From Dastarcus helophoroides (Eukaryota > Arthropoda > Insecta > Coleoptera > Bothrideridae), in contig CM053331.1 in NCBI GenBank assembly GCA_028583605.1, forward strand, positions 35,637,283-35,701,282: DNA of 64,000 nucleotides, in the 5' to 3' direction. The translations under genes and the position numbers were made by a program. Every line of letters begins with the position of its first letter. Positions within the stretch are counted from its first letter, which is position 1. The notes beneath the pieces were generated by a model. The model searched no databases. It saw only the letters and a program-made list of their open reading frames with translations, and had not been told where the DNA came from. Positions 34,600 to 46,079 of the stretch are shown piece after piece.

Positions 34600-34783
34600 A
34601 TGTCCTGTAATGAACATGGTAATAGTTGAAAATATTTACTTCAACCATATATCCGTTTCGGCCTTCCTTGGCCTCATCTGTGTGGTATGGTCGAAATACT
34701 TCCAAATTATAGGTTAGCAAGTCAGCCACATAAATATCGAACGGAGTAATTGAGTAAAGCGTAACTGACTTTCGACTGTATCA
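34600..34783 (-). mobile_element. Dispersed repeat with hammerhead-ribozyme-like core, copy 2
   Basis: Homologous to 17930-18095 over about 170 bp and in the same orientation, ending where satellite array A3 starts. Shared blocks are ccttccttggcctcatc, ccacataaata and gactttcgactgtatca. The better-preserved box 2 and helices are in this copy. No coding capacity. Confidence 0.6.
34651..34745 (-). ncRNA. Hammerhead-like ribozyme, better-preserved copy 2
   Basis: Minus strand, 5' to 3': UCCGU (34745-34741) plus U (candidate cleavage triplet GUU); a nine-base spacer; UGUGG (34730-34726); a loop of about 40 bases; CCACA (34685-34681), pairing with UGUGG as helix I; box 1 CAGAUGA (34680-34674; consensus CUGAUGA, one change); helix II GGCC / GGCC with loop AAGGAA; GAAA (34659-34656); and ACGGA, pairing with UCCGU as helix III. 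All three helices and both boxes are thus present in hammerhead order. The U4-to-A change in box 1 and the nine-base spacer next to the cleavage site argue against strong activity. Confidence 0.4.
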
Positions 34784-34785
34784 TA

Positions 34786-37715
34786 TGTATCACATGAAGG
34801 CAAAATTATAATGGAAAAAGACACTATTACTGATGAACTTTCGTTTTTCCTGGAAATGGTGACCACCAAGTGAATATCAAGCAGTACAGCTTGAAAAAGT
34901 GCATCATATGAAGACAGAAGAAGAGGAAGAAGAAAATATTACTGATGAACTTTCGTTTATCATTGAAACTTTGACCACCAAATGATTATTAAGCTCTACA
35001 GCTTAGAAAAATGGCATCACGAGAAGATAAGATTGTAGTGGAAAAAGAAGCTATCACTGATGAACTTTCGTTTTTCCTGGAAATTTTGACCACCAAAGGA
35101 TTCTTAAGCAGAATAGTTTGGAAAAATATAACAGATGAAGACAAGAATGTAACGGAAAAAAAAATATTACTGATGAACGTTCGTTTTTCATTAAAATTTT
35201 GACCACCAAGTGACTATCAAGTAGTACAGCTTGAAAAAGTGTGTTATATGAAGACAAGATTATAGTGGAAAAAGAAAGTATTACTGATGAACTTTCGTTT
35301 TTCATTGAAACTTTGATCACCAAAAGATTATTAAGCATAATGGTTTGGAAAAATGGATCACATGAAGACAAGTTTGTAGTGGAAAAAGAAACTGTTACTG
35401 ATGAACTTTCGTTTTTCCTGGAAATTTTGACCACCAAAAGATTATTAAGCAGAATAGTTGGGAAACATGTATCACATGAAGACAAGTTTGTAGTGGAAAA
35501 AGAAAATATTACTGATGAACTTTCGTTTTTCATTGAAACTTTGACCACCAAATGATTATCAAGCAGTACAGGTTGAAAAAGTGTATCATATGAAGACAAG
35601 ATTATAGTGGAAAAAGAAAGTATTACTGATGAATTTTCGTTTTTCATTGAAACTTTGATCACCAAAAGATTATTAAGCAGATTGGTTTGGAGAAATAAAT
35701 CACATGAAGACAAGTTTGTAGTGGAAAAAGAAAATATTACTGATGAACTTTCGTTTTTCTTTGAAATGTTGACCAACAAATGATTTTTTTCAACCACCAA
35801 ATGATTATTAAGGAGTACTGCTTGGAATAATGTATCATATGAAGACAAGATTGTAGTGGAAAAAGAAAATATTACTGATGAACTTTCGTTTTTCTTTGAA
35901 ATGTTGACCAACAAATGATTTTTTTCAACCACCAAATGATTATTAAGGAGTACTGCTTGGAATAATGTATCATATGAAGACAAGATTGTAGTGGAAAAAG
36001 AAAATTTTACTGATGAACTTTCGTTTTTCTTTGAAACTTTGACCACCAAATGATTTTTAAGCTCTACAGCTTAGAAAAATGCATCACATGAAGACAAGAT
36101 TATAGTGGAAAAAGAAACTATTACTGATGAACTTTCGTTTTTCCTGGAAATTTTTACTACCAAAAGATTCTTGAGCAGAATAGTTTGGAAACATGTATCT
36201 CATGAAGACAAGATTGTAGTGGAAAAAGAAAATATTACTGATGAACTTTCGTTTTTCATTGAAATTTTGACCACCAAGTGACTATCAAGCAGTACAGCTT
36301 GAAAAAGTGTATCATATGAAGACAAGATTATAGTGGAAAAAGAAAGTATTACTGATGAACTTTCGTTTTTCATTGAAACTTTGACCACCAAAAGATTATT
36401 AAGCAGATTGGTTTGGAAAAATAAATCACATGAAGACAAGTTTGTAGTGGAAAAAGAAAATGTTACTGATGAACTTTCATTTTTCCTGGAAATGTTGACC
36501 ACCAAAAGATTCTTGAGCAGAATAGTTTGGAAACATGTATCTCATGAAGACAAGATTGTAGAGGAAAAAGAAAATATTACTGATGAACTTTCATTTTTCA
36601 TTGAAATTTTGACCACCAATGACTATCAAGCAGTATAGCTTGAAAAAGTGTATCATATGGAGACAAGATTATAGTGGAAAAAGAAAGTATTACTGATGAA
36701 CTTTCCTTTTCCATTGAAACTTTGACCACCAAAGAATTATTAAGCTCCAAAGCTTGGGAAAATGTATCACACGAAGACAAAATTGTAGTGGAAAAAGAAA
36801 CTATTACTGATGAACTTTCGTTTTTCCTGGAAATTTTGACCACCAAAAGATCTTTGAGCAGAATAGTTGGGAAACATGTATCACATGAAGACAAGTTTGT
36901 AGTGGAAAAAGAAAATATTACTGATGAACTTTTATTTTTCATTGAAATTTTGACCCCCAAGTGCCTATCAAGCAGTACAGGTTGAAAAAGTGTATCATAT
37001 GAAGACAAGATTATAGTGGAAAAAGAAAGTATTACTGATGAACCTTCGTTTTTCCTGGAAATTTTAAACACCAAAAGATGATTAAGCAGAATAGTTTGGA
37101 AAAATGTATCACATGAAGACACGATTGTAATGGAAAAGGAAAATATTACTGATGAACTTTCGTTTATCATTGAAACTTTGACCACCAAATGATTATTAAG
37201 CTCTACAGCTTAGAAAAATGCATCACATTAAGACAAGATTGTAGTGGAAAAAGAAACTATTACTGATGAACTTTCGTTTTTCATTGAAATTTTGACCACC
37301 AAGTGATTATCAAGCAGCACCGCTTGAAAAAGTGTATCACATGAAGACAAGTTTGTTGTGGAAAAAGAAAATATTACTGATGAACTTTCATTTTTCATTG
37401 AAAGTTTAACCACCAAATGATTTTTAAGCTCTACAGCTTAGAAAAATGCATCACATGAAGACAAGATTTTAGTGGAAAAAGAAACTATTACTGATGAACT
37501 TTCGTTTTTCCTGGAAATTTTGACCACCAAAAGATTCTTAAGTAGAATACTTGGGAAACATGTATCACACGAAGACAAGTTTGTAGTGGAAAAAGAAAAT
37601 ATTACTGATGAACTTTCGTTTTTCATTGAAATTTTGACCACCAAGTGACTATCAAGCAGTACAGCTTGAAAAACTGTATCATATGAAGACAAGATTACAG
37701 TGGAAAAAGAAAATA
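34786..37715 (+). repeat. 114-bp satellite, array A3 left part
   Basis: About 26 units, less diverged than A1 and A2. One unit, for example 35381-35494, is exactly 114 bp. Because 114 is 38 codons and many units lack stops, long frames stay open. The minus strand is open for 331 codons at 35054-36049, with a 38-residue repeat containing KNESSSVIFSFSTTILSS. The + strand is open for about 100 codons (35241-35555, 36333-36638) with a repeat containing ENITDELSFFIETLTTK. Start codons and translation are not supported by other evidence, so I list it as repeat DNA. Confidence 0.95.
37714..37715 (+). repeat. TA target-site duplication, left
   Basis: The satellite sequence gaaaatattactg is split as gaaaaTA, element, TAttactg, which restores the unit exactly if one TA is removed. 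Confidence 0.9.
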
Positions 37716-38389
37716 CTACCTTGATCAAAAAGCTCCCGGAATTTATTCAGAAAATTAAAAATACAAGTTTATTCATCTAAATCTATATTGTCCCCTTCAA
37801 AGTAATCCCCATCGACTGCAACACACTTATGCCAGCGCTTGATCCAATCCTCGAAACATTTTTTATATTCGGTTTTCCGTAAGCCCATCAGTGCTTCCTG
37901 CGATTTTTCCATTACTTCCTCTCGGCTGCTGAAACGCGTTCCCCGTAATGGTTTTTTAATTCGATTGAACAGAAAGAAGTCACAAGGAGCCAAATCAGGT
38001 GAATTCGGTGACTGTTGGATGGTATTTGTTGCATTTTTCATCAAAAAATTACGTATAATGATGGCGTTGTGCGACGCTGCGTTATCATGGTGCAAAATCC
38101 ATGAGTTTTCTGCCCACAATTATGGTCTCTTTCGGCAAATTGCTTCACGCAAACGTCTCATAACGCCCAAATAATACTCTTTGTTTACTGTCTGCCTGTA
38201 AAAAATCGCCAACACACACAGAGATAGATGCACTCTTGACTACGTAACTTTTGCAAATGTCAAGCTATGACGCTAAGATTTGGAGAGAATATCAACAACA
38301 GATGCACCAACTTAACAAAAAAAAAACTCAAATCGAAACGATGGGAGCGCTACACGGAGGTTATTCCGGGAACTTTTTGATCAAGGTAG
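37716..38389 (-). mobile_element. Internally deleted mariner transposon (674 bp)
   Basis: Terminal inverted repeats of about 27 bp (ctaccttgatcaaaaag then tcccggaat) match at all but one position and are flanked by a TA duplication. The length is about half that of a full mariner (about 1.3 kb). The minus strand keeps the C-terminal part of the transposase and a 5' untranslated segment, with the middle deleted. Such a copy cannot transpose on its own but could be moved in trans. Confidence 0.93.
37769..38197 (-). pseudogene. Mariner transposase, C-terminal fragment
   Basis: Reading on the minus strand, a QTVNKEYYLGVMRRLREAI-like segment is followed by an in-frame TAA at about 38120. Then come WILHHDNAASH and SPNSPDLAPCDFFLF, and the frame ends at 37769. 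The Asp of HHDN and the Asp of APCDF are separated by 34 residues, the DD34D spacing that defines mariner transposases. The first catalytic Asp and the DNA-binding domain are missing. In a complete enzyme these residues coordinate the metal ions for cut-and-paste transposition. The deletion and the stop make this copy non-functional. Confidence 0.93.
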
Positions 38390-41300
38390 TATTACTGATG
38401 AACTTTCGTTTTCCATTGAAACTTTGACCACCAAATGCTTATTAAGCTTTATAGTTTGGGAAAATGTATCACCCGAAGACAAGATTTTATTGGAAAAAGA
38501 TTACTGATGAACTCTCGTTCTTCCTGGAAATTTTGACCACCAAAAGATTATTAAGCAGAATAGTTGGGAAACATGTATCATATGAAGACAAGTTTGTAGT
38601 GGAAGAAAAATATTACTGATGAACTTTCGTTTTTCATTGAAATTTTGACCACCAAGTGATTATCAAGCAGTACAGCTTGAAAAACTGTATCATATGAAGA
38701 CAAGATTATAGTGGAAAAAAAAGTATTATTGATAAACTTTCGTTTTCCATTGAAACTTTGACCACCAAAGGATTATTGAGTAGAATGGTTTGGAAAAATG
38801 TATCACATGAAGACAAGTTTGTAGTGGAAAAAGAAAATGTTACTGATGAACTTTCGTTTTTCATTGAAATTTTGACCACCAAGTGATTATCAAGGAGTAC
38901 AGCTTGAAAAACTGTATCATATGAAGACAAGATTATAGTGGAAAAAGAAAATGTTACTGATGAACTATCGTTTTTCTTTGAAACTTTGACCACCAAATGA
39001 TTTCTAAGCTCTACAGCTTAGAAAAATGCATCACATGAAGATAGGATTGTAGTGGAAAAAAAAAACTATTACTGATGAACTTTCGTTTTTCCTAGAAATT
39101 TTGACCACCAAAAGATTCTCAAGCCAAATAATTTGAAAAATTATAACAGATGAAGACAAGGTTGTAGTGGAAAAAAAAATATTACTGATGAACGTTCGTT
39201 TTTCATTAAAATTTTGACTACCAAGTGACTGTCAAGCAGTACAGCTTGAAAACGTGTATCATATGAAGACAATATTATAGTGGAAAAAGAAAGTATCACT
39301 GATGAACTTTCGTTTTCAATTGAAATTTTGACCACCAAATGCTTATTAAGCTTTACAGCTTGGGAAAATGTATCACCCGAAGACAAGATTTTAGTGGAAA
39401 AAGAAAATATTACTGATGAATTTTCGTTTTTCATTGAAATTTTGACCACCAAAAGATTCTTAAGCAGAATAATTTGAAAAATTATAACAGATGAAGACAA
39501 GATTTTAGTGGAAAAAGAAAATATTACTGATGAATTTTCGTTTTTCATTGAAATTTTGACCACCAAGTAATTATCAAGCAGTACAACTTGAAAAAGTGTA
39601 TCATATGAAGACAAGATTATAGTGGAAAAAGAAAGTATTACTGATGAACTTTCGTTTTTCATTGAAACTTTGACCACCAAAAGGTTACTAAGCAAATTGG
39701 TTTGGAAAAATAAATCACATGAAGACAAGTTTGTAGTGGAAAAAGAAAATATTACTGATGAACTTTCGTTTTTCTTTGAAATGTTGACCAACAAATGATT
39801 TTTTTCAACCACCAAATGATTATTAAGGAGTACTGCTTGGAATAATGTATCATATGAAGACAAGATTGTAGTGGAAAAAGAAAATTTTACTGATGAACTT
39901 TCGTTTTTCTTTGAAACTTTGACCACCAAATGATTTTTAAGCTCTACAGCTTAGAAAAATGCATCACATGAAAACAAGATTACAGTGGAAAAAGAAACTA
40001 TTACTGATGAACTTTCGTTTTTCCTGGAAATTTTTACTACCAAAAGATTCTTGAGCAGAATAGTTTGGAAACATGTATCTCATGAAGACAAGATTGTAGA
40101 GGAAAAAGAAAATATTACTGATGAACTTTCATTTTTCATTGAAATTTTGACCACCAATGACTATCAAGCAGTATAGCTTGAAAAAGTGTATCATATGGAG
40201 ACAAGATTATAGTGGAAAAAGAAAGTATTACTGATGAACTTTCGTTTTTCATTGAAACTTTGACCACCAAAAGGTTACTAAGCAAATTGGTTTGGAAAAA
40301 TAAATCACATGAAGACAAGTTTGTAGTGGAAAAAGAAAATATTACTGATGAACTTTCGTTTTTCTTTGAAATGTTGACCAACAAATGATTTTTTTCAACC
40401 ACCAAATGATTATTAAGGAGTACTGCTTGGAATAATGTATCATATGAAGACAAGATTGTAGTGGAAAAAGAAAATTTTACTGATGAACTTTCGTTTTTCT
40501 TTGAAACTTTGACCTCCAAAAGATTTTTAAGCTCTACAGCTTAGAAAAATACATCACATGAAGACAAGATTATAGCGGAAAAAGAAACTATTACTGATGA
40601 ACTTTCGTTTTTCCTGGAAATTTTTACTACCAAAAGATTCTTGAGCAGAATAGTTTGGAAACATGTATCTCATGAAGACAAGATTTTAGTGGAAAAAGAA
40701 AATATTACTGATGAATTTTCGTTTTTCATTGAAATTTTGACCACCAAGTAATTATCAAGCAGTACAACTTGAAAAAGTGTATCATATGAAGACAAGATTA
40801 TAGTGGAAAAAGAAAGTATTACTGATGAACCTTCTTTTTTCATTGAAACTTTGACCACCAGAAGATTATTAAGAATAATGGTTTGGAAAAATGTACCACA
40901 TGAAGACAAGTTTGTAGTGGAAAAAGAAAATGTTACTAATGAACTTTCGTTTTTCTTTGAAATTTTGACCACCAAATGAGTTTTTTTAACCACCAAATGA
41001 TTATGAAGAAGTACTGCTTGGAATAATGTATCATATGAAGACAAGACTGTAGTGGAAAAAGAAAATGTTGCTGATGAACTTTCGTTTTTCTTTAAAATAT
41101 TGACCACCAAATGATTTTTTTTAACCACCAAATGATTATGAAGAAGTACTGCTTGGAATAATGTATCATATGAAGACAAGACTCTAGGGGAAAAAGAAAA
41201 TGTTACTGATGAACTTTCGTTTTTCATTGAAACTTTGACCACCAAATGATTATTAAGTTCTCCACCTTAGCAAAATGCATCTCATGAAGACAAGATTGTA

Positions 41301-42055
41301 GTGGAAAAAGAAACTATTACTGATGAACTTTCGTTTTTCCTGGAAATTTTTACCACTAAAAGATTCTTGAACAGAATAATTGGAAAAATATAACAGATGA
41401 AGACAAGATTGTAGTGGAAAAAGAAAATATTACTGATAAACTTTGGTTTGTCATTGAAATTTTGGCCACCAAGTGGCTATCAAGCAGTACAGCTTGAAAA
41501 ACTGTATCATATGAAGACAAGATTATAGTGGAAAAAGAAAGTATTACTGATGAACTTTCGTTTTCCATTGAAACTTTGACCACCAAAAGATTATTAAGCA
41601 GAATGGTTTGGTAAAATGCATCACCTGAAGACAAGTTTGTAGTGGAAAAAGAAAATGTTACTGATAAACTTTCGTTTTTCATTGAAACTTTGACCACCAA
41701 ATGATTATTAAGCTCTACAGCTTAGAAAAATGCATCACATGAAGGCAAGATTGTAGTGGAAAAAGAAACTATTACTGATGAACTTTCGTTTTTCCTGGAA
41801 ATTTTGACCACCAAAAGATTATTAAGCTAAATAGTTTGGAAAAATGAATCAGATGAAGACAAGATTGTAGTGGAAAAAGAAAATATTACTGATAAACTTT
41901 GGTTTGTCATTGAAATTTTGGCCACCAAGTGGCTATCAAGCAGTACAGCTTGAAAAACTGTATCATATGAAGACAAGATTATAGTGGAAAAAGAAAGTAT
42001 TACTGATGAACTTTCGTTTTCCATTGAAATTTTGACCACCAAATGACCATTAAAT
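38390..42055 (+). repeat. 114-bp satellite, array A3 right part
   Basis: About 32 units continuing array A3 after the mariner. Multi-unit blocks are repeated nearly unchanged. For example, a block with tttgaaatgttgaccaacaa and an extra caaccaccaaatgattatta spacer occurs near 39770 and 40370, and also in the left part near 35760 and 35880. This indicates a higher-order structure from recent unequal exchange. Open minus-strand frames of 262 (39141-39929) and 191 codons (40670-41245) follow from the 38-codon period. Confidence 0.95.
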
Positions 42056-42084
42056 CGATGGTGCCCGAATACGTAATTTAATTA

Positions 42085-42250
42085 AGCTTTCTGGATATAA
42101 GTTTTTAGTGTAAAAAGTAGCCTAGTAACTATTCCGTATGAGAAGGAATGTCTACATCGATTTTCGTCAAAATCGTTTCAGTAATTAAGCCGTGAAAAGC
42201 GGACAAACAGACAAACACATTTTCGCATTTATCTGTTAGTAAGAATTAAA
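42085..42250 (+). mobile_element. RTE-like LINE 3' tail remnant
   Basis: It contains agtgtaaaaagtagcctag, then tcgtcaaaatcgtttcagta and agcggacaaacagacaaaca. This series of motifs is familiar from the 3' ends of insect RTE-type retrotransposons. No coding part is present. The assignment rests on motif memory. Confidence 0.5.
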
Positions 42251-42254
42251 AAGC

Positions 42255-45200
42255 GTTCAAATTCAAGTTTATTAACCCATAAAGTTACAAATTAAATATG
42301 GGAAATTCTCAAGTAGTCTGGTCGTCGCCTCCATATCGAATGATGGCACTTACTTGGACCTTTTGTTTATAGAATCGTCATTTTAGTTTTAGTTCAGAAT
42401 ATAACATCAAAATTGATAACAATTTTATTGGTTTAAAAAGTCTTGAAAACGGAACACTTTAAGCAGTTCGGTCGGAACTTTCACGTTCTAATGACAATTT
42501 GAGAAATAGATGAAAACAGTCGATAAAGCAATAAATATAAAAGTTGAATGTTTCATACAAGATCATTCTGAAGTGAAAGCTTTTATCTATTTTTAACCAA
42601 ACTCTGAAACTTCTGCTACTTCAATAACAATTTATTTCCAGTACAAATAGACATGAGTACTGCAATATGTTCTTTGATACGGCAGCACTGTAACGTATCC
42701 CATTCGAATTAAAAAAGAATAGTCATTTCAATTCTACTTCCGCTCCAGAACCGTTAATTATGATAATAAAATGAAGTTCATGTACCTGTTGTTTGTTATG
42801 TATGTTTTGTTAGCCAACACGCATAAAAATTGAAGTATTTGCAATGTGTTATTTTGAAATCAATTTTATTTACGCCATGCTTCAATAACATTATGAAAGT
42901 GGCACTTAACAGAGGAAGGAATTGTTAAATAAAACTTCTAGAAATTTTATAGCTGCACACGAGTTTTACATTAACATTTTTTACAAGCTCATTTTTTCTG
43001 ATGTCGCTCACAATTTAACAAATTGAACATGAACCCACAAGATACGAGTCGTCAAGCGATTTAAATTCCCTAGAAATGTATTCAAAAAAAAAAAATGTTT
43101 CATGAACACCTTCGCCGGATTCGCTTAAAAAATTCTATCGAACTATGGTCGAACGTAACTGTCTTCAGAGACCACAGTCATCCTAGTTGTGTCAGCAAGG
43201 ACAAGGGAGATTAATCGTTTGTACCTCAGCAGACAGGTAGGTGTGAAAGTTACGTTGCATTCCCTCGAAATATGCCCGTGTCTTGTACGAAGGTGGTTTT
43301 AGAACGAAACACGTCATGCCGGTGACTGCCAAAGTCTTGAATGACTAATCGCTTACCAACCTTTCTTGCTAAATCCATTTATAAGATAAATCATAAAATA
43401 ATTGTACGCAACAGGACATAAATTGCTGTTATAACACATAATTACCATTTTACAAACACCAATTGGGGTAGGAAAGTATGCACAACGCATTATATGCAGG
43501 AATTATTAGATGATTAGTTAATTCGAATTGGAAAGCTTGTAAGAAATTACGTAAGAAAACAATAAACGAGTTCATTACGGGATAATTAAATAATGAGCGA
43601 AAGTTAAGGAAAAATCATATCTAAACAATTACTTTGTCTTGAATATGATCCAACAATGGAGAGATTTAGTGGAACTTAATCTATTTTGTATTTACATCCA
43701 ATTGAACGTTAGTTTTTTTAAATAACAAACCACTTTACATTTTTATGTTATGTTGAAATTGGTTTTTTGTTTCAAAATTTCGTTGTTTCAATTAAAACAT
43801 TTTCGATTTTTTTTATAATGCACAAAACACGCGAAGCTAGCTAGAAAAGCAATAGCATCAAATGAGTCATCGTTGCACATTTCACAAATGACTCAACAGG
43901 TGCGCTAGGTTAACAACGTTTATGCCGTAGGATCTCTAGAATTGAAATGAAAATTTTAAAAATACAGAAGCAGATTTTAAATAAGCCAACGGTAGAGAAA
44001 ACGAAAGCTGTGTACCTGTTACGAATGATACGCATCGGAAATTAATCTCAGGAATCTAAATTACTGTTATTATTAATTTAAAAACCATCACTACTCCTAC
44101 GTATTTCCCAGATAAACTACAATGACCTTCGCTAAATTACCCGCTATTTTAACCAGCTCAACAAAAGGTACATACTATTAAAAACATATCTGTTTACGAA
44201 GAAAAATAAATGAAAACTGTTAAAGTCGTTATGAACTATTATTTCTGCATCGGGAGCATTAATTCGCGAATATTTTTGGCAACACTGTACACGTTAAACG
44301 TCGCTTTTGGTGTTCTGTGGTCGCTTCTAGCAAGAGAACACCGCATCGGTTTTTTTTTAAGCGGAAAACAGTTATTACCATCATAGTGTGTCAACATGAT
44401 TCGCCATTTAACCGACAACGAGAAATTTGATTAAAAAGAGTTGTCACATTACGCCAACTCGTAGAGACAATGTACTTTCATTTTTAAGAGTAACCTTCAA
44501 GTGACACGGCTGCTGCTACGCTAATAATCCCAAACGATTGAAATTTTATCGCATTGTCAAAACGATCTAGACATTATGTGTACTTGAACCGACGCGAGCG
44601 AAAACTGGTTCCAGTGGATGGAGATTCCAATGCCACTGTTTTCGGTTTGATAATTTCTAGTTGTTTCATCTCTAATTCGTCAATTTTAAAAACAAATTGA
44701 ACTTTTTACATTTGGAATTATAGCTGATTATTAGCCTATATTTCATATCGAAGCATATTGCAAATGTAAGTTTTGCTTTGTCTTTAAAAATAAAACTGAT
44801 TTGTTTACAATTACGCTTATTACCTAAGCAATTACGTTTAAGCGAGACAGCATTTTTTGACAGAAATGCGAGAGAACCCATAAAATAAGGGAGATCTGGC
44901 AACCCCACACCTGACATAGAACATAAAAGAAATTGGTAAAGAACTACAAAATGAGGTATATGAGAATTCATCTTTAATTATAAAATCGATTGCGAGCATA
45001 CACTTCTTTATTACACTTAAAACGTCAGAGTTCTCGAACTAATATGTTAATAACATCAAAAATTCAATATACAAAAAAAGCAACACCTATCGAGTACGTA
45101 CTTAATTCAGAATCAACTTGTTAACCCACCTGTTTATTCACCAGTTTAAGTTATGCTCGCTTATATTATACATTCGACCTTTCAAATGAGCCGTATTTGG

Positions 45201-45655
45201 ACCTATCCAGACACCATAATTTATACGATTCCCCATTATTGCAACCGCACAAAAGAAATACAAATAACTCGCTAGAAAACGCTCAACTCAGTGCTTCCCA
45301 TTCCAAATCTTGACCTACTTATGAATTATTGAACTGTAAACATTCCCGTGAATAATACCAAGTTCACGGCGACAACTTACCGATTTAATTGATTTTAAAT
45401 CACATCCAGACTTCGGTTACTAGGCAAAAACACCCCTTCACTTGCACACACTTGCAGAATCAACCACTCGTAATGTCACAAGCGAATTCTCGATATCCGC
45501 GTTTTATACAAGGACGAATAAATGAAAACATACACAAAACAGGTTAAAATAAATATTTAATCGAGGATTACTATCGCTGGTTCACGGACACGAGCGTCGC
45601 ACGCGTCGCAACGCTACAAACCAACGAATCGAACTGTCAAGCAACTGTCACCGCC
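42255..45655. other. Unassigned intergenic sequence
   Basis: AT-rich with occasional CpG-containing patches (for example 43130-43300 and 44270-44620). No exon with splice sites and a recognisable product was found. The longest frame, 99 codons on - at 44672-44971, has no family features. Confidence 0.45.
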
Positions 45656-46034
45656 CAGCTGATTGCTAGGGTTTACGCGGCTAAGTTCATCGCATTGGGC
45701 CCCCCTCGTGTCATTGAATTTTAAACGATTTTACGTTTTCATTGGCCGGCGTTATTTGGATTTGCGGTCATACCCAATTATCGGCAAGTTACTAGGCGGA
45801 ATCGACCGAGGTCGATCGAAACATTCCTATGCTGGAAACAGTGGCGTAACTGACTTTTCACTGTAAAATGATTATGGACGGTAAGGGGCTAAGAACTTTG
45901 AAGTAGTTTAGTGCTTTGGTAAACATGTGGTACTAAAACATTAAACAATCTTTGTTTTTTAATCAAATGTGGAAGATTTTAATCCTAATACGTAGATAAT
46001 TGGCAATCTGGAATGTGACATTATCAACCGAGCG

Positions 46035-46052
46035 TATAAAAGGATGACGTCA
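46035..46052 (+). promoter_or_regulatory. TATA-like box next to a CRE-like palindrome
   Basis: TATAAAAGG is followed two bases later by TGACGTCA, the full cyclic-AMP response element palindrome. No coding sequence follows; the DNA turns into degenerate repeats within 100 bp. It may be coincidental. Confidence 0.2.
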
Positions 46053-46079
46053 CGGTCGCCATTTTTGTTGAGGTCAAAT

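Noticed and set aside
35054..36049. 331-codon repetitive protein on the minus strand
   Set aside because: Satellite with a period of 38 codons; no transcript, promoter or selection evidence. Kept as a finding to test, not as a gene.
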